Shown piece after piece: positions 1 through 5,694 of a stretch of 6,044 nt of DNA. A program made the position numbers and the translations under genes. The notes under the pieces are model-generated. The model saw only the letters and a list, made by a program, of their open reading frames with translations. It did not search any database and was not told where the DNA came from. Source of the stretch: an uncultured Gammaproteobacteria bacterium (lineage in GTDB: Bacteria; Pseudomonadota; Gammaproteobacteria; Pseudomonadales; UBA5518); assembly GCA_903921135.1 (NCBI GenBank), contig CAIXOY010000262.1:1-6044 (forward strand). Reading direction: 5' to 3'. Positions within the stretch are counted from its first letter, which is position 1. Every line of letters starts with the position of its first letter.

Positions 1-1333
1 AGGTGTGCGCCGGGCAAAACGCCGAACGCACCGAGAGGTCATAGAGACGGAACGGCGGCTTTGCCAGCGGCGTCACCCACTTCGGGTGCTTGTGCCAGAG
101 CGGATCGACCGAGCGTTCGGCGTGACGGTTGTAGAACTCCACCGTCTGTTGCAGCGCGCCCTCGGCAAAACCGCCCGCCCGCTCGAGTTCCGCAACCGAG
201 GCGGTCTCGGCGAGCAGCGGCATGCGGAAGTCACCGTCGTCGTAGCTCGAGTCCGCGTCCGTCACCAGATAGGCCACGCCGTGCTGGTTGTAGGCCGTCT
301 CGTGGCCGGCATAGGCGTAGTAGGAATCTTCCGGCAGGAAGCGCTGCGCGGCGCGATTCACTACGATGCCGTGGATGGTGCGCTCGGGCGGATAGAGCGG
401 CAGGATCGCGAAGCCCTGATGCATGCGGATGGCCGCCGCGCCCACGCCCATGCCCATGCGGATCCCGATGCCCATGTCACCCGCGCTCGCCCAGGGCACA
501 GAGCAATCGTAGAGTTCCGGCGCGTAGCGCTTCAGCATCTCGCGGTTCTGGATAAAGCCGCCGCAGGCGAGCACCACGCCACGGCGCGCACGCACCGCAA
601 TGGTTTTCTCCCCTTCCTGCGCCAGCAGCCCCACGATGCGACCGTCGTCTTCGCGCACCAGCCGCTCTGCAGAGACGCCATGCAGCGTCTTCACGCCTGC
701 GCTTTCCGCAGCTGGCAGGAGTGCCTCCATCAGTGTGCGGCCGCCGGTGTGACCGGCAGTGGTGGGCACGTGGCCACGCGGCGCAGGGCGCGCGATGTCC
801 CGCCACGGTGCGGCGAGTTCGCAACCCGAGTAATAAAGCGATGCCCCGTCGAAAGGGAGTTCCTTGGACTCGCTGAACTTCTGCGCGTATTTCACGCCAT
901 GCGCGACCAGCCAGTCGAAATGCTCGAGGCTGCGCTCGCAGTAGATCTCGATCTTGTCTTTGGCCGGATGCAGGGCGCCGGCGGCCAGCATGAAGTCCCG
1001 CATCGCCTCGATGCTGTCTTCGAAGCCGAGCGCTTTCTGCAGCGGCGTACCACCACCGAGGTAGCAGACGCCGCCCGACATGGCAGAGGAACCACCGGTC
1101 TTCGGCAGGCGCTCAAGCATGAGCACCTCCGCCCCGGCTGCACGTGCTTCGATGGCCGCAGACGCACCGGCCGCACCGGAACCGGCCACGACCACATCCG
1201 CCGTGTAGTCCCACTGCCGCACCTCGCGCCGCGCCGCAGGCGCTCGCGGATCGCAGCCTGCGGCGGCCGCAACAGCACCCGCCGCACCCAGGCCCGAGAG
1301 GAAACGTCGCCGGCTCTTGTCTCGCATGCTCAT
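1..1333 (-). CDS. Exported FAD-binding oxidoreductase (fumarate reductase/3-ketosteroid dehydrogenase-like), C-terminus outside window
   Basis: The minus strand is open from ATG at 1333 to the left edge: 444 complete codons, no stop. The N-terminus reads MSMRDKSRRRFLSGLGAAGA. SRRRFL (residues 7-12) is a twin-arginine motif, followed by an Ala/Gly-rich hydrophobic stretch ending AAAAGC (Cys27), which could be a weak lipobox. A Rossmann FAD site follows: VVVAGSGAAG (47-56), acidic end of the second strand LMLER (71-75), then TGGSSAMSGG (79-88). VLACGGF (254-260), GDMGIGIRMG (285-294) and VVNRAAQRF (324-332) match the FAD_binding_2 family, which includes fumarate and urocanate reductases and 3-ketosteroid dehydrogenases. 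FAD would bind non-covalently, and the protein would act in the periplasm or be lipid-anchored there. The family's catalytic C-terminal part is outside the window, so reaction and substrate stay open. ATG at 1327 is an alternative start that keeps the whole signal. It follows the receptor gene, beyond a terminator. Confidence 0.88.
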   Translation of the reverse strand, partial: MSMRDKSRRRFLSGLGAAGAVAAAAGCDPRAPAARREVRQWDYTADVVVAGSGAAGASAAIEARAAGAEVLMLERLPKTGGSSAMSGGVCYLGGGTPLQKALGFEDSIEAMRDFMLAAGALHPAKDKIEIYCERSLEHFDWLVAHGVKYAQKFSESKELPFDGASLYYSGCELAAPWRDIARPAPRGHVPTTAGHTGGRTLMEALLPAAESAGVKTLHGVSAERLVREDDGRIVGLLAQEGEKTIAVRARRGVVLACGGFIQNREMLKRYAPELYDCSVPWASAGDMGIGIRMGMGVGAAAIRMHQGFAILPLYPPERTIHGIVVNRAAQRFLPEDSYYAYAGHETAYNQHGVAYLVTDADSSYDDGDFRMPLLAETASVAELERAGGFAEGALQQTVEFYNRHAERSVDPLWHKHPKWVTPLAKPPFRLYDLSVRSAFCPAHT

Positions 1334-1346
1334 GTGCTTTCTCTTG

Positions 1347-1351
1347 CCTCC
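1347..1351 (-). promoter_or_regulatory. Ribosome binding site of the flavoprotein gene, unusually far from its start
   Basis: On the minus strand GGAGG lies 13 bases before the ATG at 1333 and 19 before the ATG at 1327. This is longer than the usual 5-9 bases. There is no other start in frame between it and 1333, so 1333 is the preferred start. The motif begins directly after the T-run of the upstream terminator. Confidence 0.55.
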
Positions 1352-1380
1352 AAAAAAGAAAACCCCCGGTGACGGGGGCT
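1352..1380 (-). terminator. Intrinsic terminator after the TonB-dependent receptor gene
   Basis: On the minus strand a perfect 6-bp GC stem, CCCCCG (1378-1373) with CGGGGG (1368-1363), closes a TCAC loop (1372-1369). The run TTTTCTTTTTT (1362-1352) follows at once. It sits about 30 bases past the receptor stop codon and is oriented to end that transcript. Only 18 bases separate it from the next start codon, so it also lies in the leader of the flavoprotein gene. Confidence 0.85.
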
Positions 1381-1408
1381 TCCTTGCTTCCTCGTGCCTA
1401 TGCCGGCA

Positions 1409-3820
1409 TCAGAACCGGTAGGTACCCTGCAACGCGAAGGAGCGCGGGCGGCTGCTGAACACGTAGTAGGCGTTTCCGGTGCCACCGGTGGCGGTGGATG
1501 CGAGCACGCCCGTGCCGCCGTAGTCGATGGTTTCCTCGTCGGTCAGGTTGTTGCCGATCAGGGCGACCTCCCACTGATCGTCAGACTGCGCGAGCGCGAT
1601 GCGGGCGTTCACCTTGGTGTAGGCGTCCTGCATGGTGCGCGGGTCAAGCTGCGGGGACCAGAGGTACTCGTCGGAGTACTGCAGATCTACCTGCGCGCGG
1701 AGTTCCAGCGCGTCGCCGATCGGGTAGTAGAAGTCACCCGTGATCACGCCCTTCCACTCCGGCGTGTATTCCTTGCGCTCGCCGGAGGCATCGCACTGCT
1801 GGAGCAACGCGTTGGTGACGCTCTCGGGCTGCAGCACCGACTGGCCGAACCAGCACTGGGCGACATCGAAATCCTTGAACTCGAAATCGAGGTAACCGAG
1901 CGATCCCGAGAGCGTGAAGTTCTCGCTGATCATCCAGCGGCCATCGACCTCGAGGCCTTTGACCTCTGCGCCCGCGGCATTGGCCACGTTGAAGCCCACG
2001 CCACCGTCGAAGACGGAGGTCTGCAGATCGTCGTACTCGGTGAAGAAGATCGCCGCGTTCACTTCGGCCACATCACCGATGGAGGCCTTCATGCCGAGCT
2101 CATAGCTGGTGGCTTCTTCCTTGTCGAACTCCCAGGCACCCACGGCGGCGGGGCTGGTGCCCGGCACTATCACGGCCGGATCAGGATCGGCGTTGGAGCG
2201 GTTGTCGAAACCGCTCGACTTGAAGCCCTCGACGTAGGAGGCGTACACCATGACGTCGTCGGTCGCGTCCCACTGCAAGGTGATGAGCGGCGTGAAGGCG
2301 TTCTCGCTCAACGAGCCCTTGAGGTTGTTCGGCTCGATACGCAGGTTGCCGAACAGCGCGTTCAGCAGCGGGCTGGTGCCGCCCTGGTCGACGCCTGCGC
2401 TGTCGAAGTGCGACTGCACGCGCGAGGCGTCCTTGTCTTCCTGCGTGTAACGGCCGCCGAGCACCAGACGCCAGTCCTCGCTCATGTTCCAGGTGGCCTG
2501 CACGAAGGCGGCCCACACCTCGGTGTCCTGCTCGAAGCTGCGGCGGGAACTGATGTTCGCGAAGCTGTTGTTCAGCAGGCGGAGCAGGGAGTTGCCCGGG
2601 ATGTTGATCTTGTCGCCGTAATCGAGGGAGTTCTCCTGGTAGAACAGGCCCGCGATGTAATCGACGGTTTCGCCACCCGGCGAGGTGAGGCGGATTTCCT
2701 GGCTGAACTGGTCGTAGTCTTCGAAAGAGGTGGTGCCGTCGATGATCGGGGCAGAGGTGTAGTCGCAGTCGCAGCCCTCGCGCGTCTTGTAATCGACATA
2801 ACCCGTCACGAAGGTGAGGGTGCTGTCGCCGATCATGTAGTCGGCGTCGATCAGGAAGTTGTCGACGTCGTTCTTGCTGGTATCGAAGGCACCCGCGGTG
2901 CGCTCCTGGTTCAGCGTGACGTCGTCCACCGAGTAATCGGTGATCAGCGGGCCGGTGCGGCGACCAGCGGTGATGAGGCCGTTCAGAGCGCTCACCAGAC
3001 CCGTCAATCCCGTGATGTAGCTGCGACCACCGGCCGGATTGTCTTCCCGGATGATGTCATTGATGAGCTCGAGGTTACGGCCGTCAGTGTCGAACTGCGC
3101 GTTCTCGTACTTGAACTGGACGCTCAGGTCGTCGGTGGGCTCCCACAGGCCGCCGAGACGCACGACCTGTTCCTTTTCCTGTTTCTCGTCGCGGTCAGCC
3201 GTCACGTTGTCGACCCAGCCGTCCATCTCGCGGTAGAGCACAGACATACGCCCGGAGAAGGTGTCAGAGAGCGGGCCACTCAGCACGAAGCGGTAATCGC
3301 GCTCGTTGGAGTCGGGCTCGTAGAGCACCTGGGCGGAGCCTTCGAGTTCATCAGAAGGCTTGGCTGTCACCAGGCTGACGGCGCCCGCGATGCTGTTCTT
3401 GCCGAAGAGGATCGGCTGCGGGCCGCGCAGGACTTCGATGCGCTCCATGTCGAAGAGCGGCAGGCGGGTGAGCTGCGCCTTACCGAAGTAGATGCCGTCG
3501 TTGTACATGCCGACGGACTGCTCGAAGGACTGGTTGATGCCCGAGCTGATGCCCCGCACCGTGATGGTGGAGGAGATGCCGGTCTGGTTCATCGAGAAGT
3601 TGGGCACATAGGCCGAGAGTTTCTCGAGGTTGGTGATGCCCACCTGCTCCATCTTCACGCCCGTCATGGCGTTCACGGAGATGGGAACATCCTGCAGGCT
3701 CTGCTCGCGCTTCTGCGCGGTGACGATGATTTCCTCGAGCTGGAACTGCGCGAGCGCCGGCGTGGTGGCGAAAGCCATCACTGCGGCGCAGAGCGCTGAG
3801 CGGCGGAAAGGTGCGGACAT
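1409..3820 (-). CDS. TonB-dependent outer-membrane receptor
   Basis: An 803-residue protein that would import a scarce or bulky ligand across the outer membrane with energy from TonB-ExbBD. A Sec signal peptide (1-25, ending PALAQ) precedes a TonB box EEIIVTAQKR (29-38). The plug domain runs to about residue 155 and holds ITVRGISSG (86-94) and RGPQPILFGKNSIAGA (132-147). The rest is a beta-barrel, with the typical late motif NNLTDEE (757-763) and the terminal Phe of RPRSFALQGTYRF that outer-membrane insertion needs. Two cysteine pairs (350/352 and 656/676) probably lie in surface loops. The reading frame extends upstream to an ATG at 3928, but the start at 3820 is chosen because it places the signal peptide at the N-terminus and has GGAGG six bases before it. 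The ligand cannot be read from sequence; the redox-gene neighbours suggest an organic compound rather than a siderophore. A terminator follows the gene. Confidence 0.96.
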   Translation of the reverse strand: MSAPFRRSALCAAVMAFATTPALAQFQLEEIIVTAQKREQSLQDVPISVNAMTGVKMEQVGITNLEKLSAYVPNFSMNQTGISSTITVRGISSGINQSFEQSVGMYNDGIYFGKAQLTRLPLFDMERIEVLRGPQPILFGKNSIAGAVSLVTAKPSDELEGSAQVLYEPDSNERDYRFVLSGPLSDTFSGRMSVLYREMDGWVDNVTADRDEKQEKEQVVRLGGLWEPTDDLSVQFKYENAQFDTDGRNLELINDIIREDNPAGGRSYITGLTGLVSALNGLITAGRRTGPLITDYSVDDVTLNQERTAGAFDTSKNDVDNFLIDADYMIGDSTLTFVTGYVDYKTREGCDCDYTSAPIIDGTTSFEDYDQFSQEIRLTSPGGETVDYIAGLFYQENSLDYGDKINIPGNSLLRLLNNSFANISSRRSFEQDTEVWAAFVQATWNMSEDWRLVLGGRYTQEDKDASRVQSHFDSAGVDQGGTSPLLNALFGNLRIEPNNLKGSLSENAFTPLITLQWDATDDVMVYASYVEGFKSSGFDNRSNADPDPAVIVPGTSPAAVGAWEFDKEEATSYELGMKASIGDVAEVNAAIFFTEYDDLQTSVFDGGVGFNVANAAGAEVKGLEVDGRWMISENFTLSGSLGYLDFEFKDFDVAQCWFGQSVLQPESVTNALLQQCDASGERKEYTPEWKGVITGDFYYPIGDALELRAQVDLQYSDEYLWSPQLDPRTMQDAYTKVNARIALAQSDDQWEVALIGNNLTDEETIDYGGTGVLASTATGGTGNAYYVFSSRPRSFALQGTYRF

Positions 3821-3826
3821 GGGGTG

Positions 3827-3831
3827 CCTCC
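3827..3831 (-). promoter_or_regulatory. Ribosome binding site that decides the receptor start
   Basis: GGAGG on the minus strand lies six bases before the ATG at 3820, ideal spacing. It supports this start over the in-frame ATG at 3928, which would add 36 residues ahead of the signal peptide. Confidence 0.8.
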
Positions 3832-3881
3832 GTTGGCGTGATACTTCTTGAAGCCCGGCATTCGTGGCCGGATCTGCAGGA

Positions 3882-3911
3882 ATCATAGTCGCGGCTTTGA
3901 CGCAGGGGCAA
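3882..3911 (-). promoter_or_regulatory. Candidate sigma70-type promoter for the receptor gene
   Basis: On the minus strand TTGCCC (3911-3906, four of six bases matching TTGACA) and TATGAT (3887-3882, five of six matching TATAAT) are 18 bases apart. Transcription would start near 3875, giving a leader of about 55 bases. It lies in the 129-base gap between the OYE stop and the receptor start, the longest non-coding stretch in the window. No terminator is visible after the OYE gene, so read-through from upstream is also possible. Confidence 0.45.
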
Positions 3912-3949
3912 CGCGCATGGCCGTGCATCCTCCCGTACTGCCTTTATCC

Positions 3950-5014
3950 TCACGATGCGCAGGGATAATCCGTGTATCCCTGCGGGCCGGCGCTGTAGAG
4001 CGTTTTGACGTCGAAGGGTGCAAGAGGCAAGCCCTCACGCATCCGGCGCACGAGGTCAGGGTTGCCGATGAACCCACGCCCGAAGGACACGGCCTCGGCC
4101 ACGCCGGTGCTCACCGGCTCGCCACCGCTCTGGGCGTTGTTGTTGTCGTTCACCACGAGGGCGCCGCCAAAATGCTGTTGGGCGAGTGCCACCACATCCA
4201 CGCCACCGGCGGGGAAGCGGATCACGTGCAGATAGGCGAGGCCCAGCGGGCGCGCGGCATCAAGCAGCGCGGCGAAGGTGCCGGCAGGATCGGCATCATG
4301 CAGATCATTGAAGGGGTTGCCTGGGCAGATGCGCATGCCCACGCGATCGAAACCCGCCACCTCGCCCATCACGGCCAGCAACTCCAGCGGAAAGCGGAGG
4401 CGGTTCTGCAGGCTGCCCCCGTAAGCGTCCTCGCGCTGATTGGTGCCCGTGGACAGGAACTGCGCCGGCAGGTAGCCACTGGTGCAATGGAGTTCCACAC
4501 CGTCAAAACCTGCCTCCAGCGCGCAGCGTGTCGCGTGGCGGTATTCCTCCACCACGCCCGGGATCTCGTCCGTGCGCAGCGCGCGGGGCAGATCGAAATC
4601 GACCATGCCTGCGGCATCGGAATAGATCTGCCCGGCAGCGCGGATCGCGGAGGGTGCCACGGTCTCGGTGCCGGGCTCCTTGTTGTGATGGCTGCTGATG
4701 CGGCCGCAATGCATGATCTGCGCGACGATGCGCCCGCCCTCGGCGTGCACGGCATCGGTCACGGCGCGCCAGCCAGCCACCTGCTCCGCGCTGTAGAGCC
4801 CGGGCGTACGGCAGTAGCCCTTGCCGTTTGCGCTGGGCTGCACACCCTCCGAAATGATCAACCCCGCGCTCGCGCGCTGGCGGTAGTAATCGACGTTCAT
4901 GGCGGTGGGCGCATCGCCTGCACCTGCGCGGCTGCGGGTCATCGGTGCCATCACGATGCGGTTGGACAGCGCGAGCGCGCCGAGGTGTACAGGTTCGAAC
5001 AGGCTGGCGCTCAT
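3950..5014 (-). CDS. Old Yellow Enzyme family FMN-dependent ene-reductase (NemA-like)
   Basis: A 354-residue TIM-barrel flavoenzyme, close to the usual 360 or so. The family reduces activated C=C bonds of enones, nitro compounds and similar substrates with NAD(P)H. Family motifs appear in order: LSNRIVMAPMTRSRA (16-30; Thr26 is the flavin-tuning residue of classical OYEs), QIMHCGR (99-105), PRALRTDEIPG (143-153), FDGVELHCTSGYLPAQFL (170-187), NQREDAYGGS (192-201), MRICPGNP (227-234), VVNDNN (287-292), phosphate-binding FGRGFIGNPDLV (311-322) and terminal GYTDYP (346-351). The substrate-anion pair is His176 and Ser179, where the family has His-x-x-Asn or His-x-x-His; Tyr181, the usual proton donor, is present. 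QIM replaces the common QLW. No signal peptide, so cytoplasmic. AGGAG (5028-5024) sits nine bases before the ATG. It lies 39 bases after the SnoaL-like gene without a terminator, probably in the same operon. Confidence 0.95.
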   Translation of the reverse strand: MSASLFEPVHLGALALSNRIVMAPMTRSRAGAGDAPTAMNVDYYRQRASAGLIISEGVQPSANGKGYCRTPGLYSAEQVAGWRAVTDAVHAEGGRIVAQIMHCGRISSHHNKEPGTETVAPSAIRAAGQIYSDAAGMVDFDLPRALRTDEIPGVVEEYRHATRCALEAGFDGVELHCTSGYLPAQFLSTGTNQREDAYGGSLQNRLRFPLELLAVMGEVAGFDRVGMRICPGNPFNDLHDADPAGTFAALLDAARPLGLAYLHVIRFPAGGVDVVALAQQHFGGALVVNDNNNAQSGGEPVSTGVAEAVSFGRGFIGNPDLVRRMREGLPLAPFDVKTLYSAGPQGYTDYPCAS

Positions 5015-5053
5015 CGGGGGCTACTCCTGGCAATCGTTTGGAAAGTGCTGCGC

Positions 5054-5683
5054 TCAGCGCACGCGGATACGGGGATCGGGGGCACCTGCGCGCATGCGCT
5101 TCAGGAACTCGCCCACGGGTGCAGGCTCGGCCACCTCGGGCTCCTCGGCGCCGGGCGGGTTGGCCCAGAACGTCTGCCACGAGGGAAACAGCGCATGGAA
5201 AGCGCCGTCGTAGGGCTCGCGGCCGGGCCAGCGCATTTTCTTGTCACCGATCGGCGGCTTGTTCAGATCCGTCGCGTACCAGTAACAGGGCAGCCGGCGG
5301 CGGAAGTACCAGCGCCCGTCGATGCGCTGGTAGTTGTCCCAGTAGAGCATCTGCATGATCACCCACTCGGGGCCGGTCTCGTGCTCGTTCTTGCTGTAGA
5401 CCACGCCGTGGGCGTTGTCGGCATCGTCGAACTCGATGATGTGATTGCCGATGTGGTGCGAGGTGCCGGTGAACTGAAGGCGCAGGGTGTCGTCGAGCCA
5501 GCGCTTGAGATGCGCGCGGCCGGTCTTCTCGCGGCTCACTCGGATATCGGGCGCGAAGAGATTCACGTGGGCATCAAGATCACGCATGTCGAGGCTCAAC
5601 GAGTACCGGGCCGCGAGCTGGCGGATGGCCTCGGTGGACTCGAGCCGGTCGATGCGGGCCAGAAGATCCGTGTCGTTGCTCAT
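5054..5683 (-). CDS. NTF2/SnoaL-like domain protein with C-terminal extension
   Basis: A 209-residue protein. Residues 1-140 resemble the NTF2-like alpha+beta cone fold (SnoaL_4 type): helix STEAIRQLAARYSLSLDMRD (16-35), LFAPDIRVS (42-50), HHIGNHIIEF (76-85), and a final strand region NYQRIDGRWYFRRR (117-130). Relatives include scytalone dehydratase, ketosteroid isomerase and polyketide cyclases, as well as non-enzymatic proteins. Tyr27, Asp32, His76/His77 and His101 could be pocket residues by analogy with dehydratases, but I could not align them. Residues 140-209 go beyond the basic fold and hold an aromatic stretch YDGAFHALFPSWQTFW (158-173). No signal peptide or membrane segment, so cytoplasmic. 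It starts 9 bases after the SDR stop, with GAGGAG over that stop codon, so the two are probably translationally coupled. Function is unknown; dehydration or isomerisation of an SDR or OYE substrate is an inference. Confidence 0.9.
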   Translation of the reverse strand: MSNDTDLLARIDRLESTEAIRQLAARYSLSLDMRDLDAHVNLFAPDIRVSREKTGRAHLKRWLDDTLRLQFTGTSHHIGNHIIEFDDADNAHGVVYSKNEHETGPEWVIMQMLYWDNYQRIDGRWYFRRRLPCYWYATDLNKPPIGDKKMRWPGREPYDGAFHALFPSWQTFWANPPGAEEPEVAEPAPVGEFLKRMRAGAPDPRIRVR

Positions 5684-5688
5684 GCGTG

Positions 5689-5694
5689 CTCCTC
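5689..5694 (-). promoter_or_regulatory. Ribosome binding site overlapping the SDR stop codon
   Basis: On the minus strand the SDR stop TGA (5695-5693) runs into GAGGAG (5694-5689), five bases before the ATG at 5683. Ribosomes ending the SDR would cover this site, which suggests coupled translation and one transcript. Confidence 0.75.

Noticed and set aside
892..1287. Short minus-strand frames at 892-1287 and 477-824
   Set aside because: They lie in a different frame from the flavoprotein and give Arg/Cys-rich products without motifs.
5..1372. A 455-codon open frame on the plus strand opposite the flavoprotein gene
   Set aside because: It has the same codon-register shadow. The minus strand encodes a coherent FAD-binding protein over the whole length, while the plus product is rich in Arg and His with no known motif.
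1394..3799. An 801-codon open frame on the plus strand opposite the TonB-dependent receptor
   Set aside because: It is in exact codon register with the receptor, so a stop needs a sense TTA, CTA or TCA codon. These are avoided in high-GC genes. The translation is low-complexity and shows no recognisable domain.
3821..3928. N-terminal extension of the receptor to the ATG at 3928
   Set aside because: It would bury the signal peptide behind 36 residues and cover the predicted promoter. The start at 3820 has an ideal ribosome binding site.
3821..3949. Terminator after the OYE gene
   Set aside because: No GC stem followed by a T-run is visible. The CCGGC/GCCGG hairpin at 3855-3871 lacks a T-tract.
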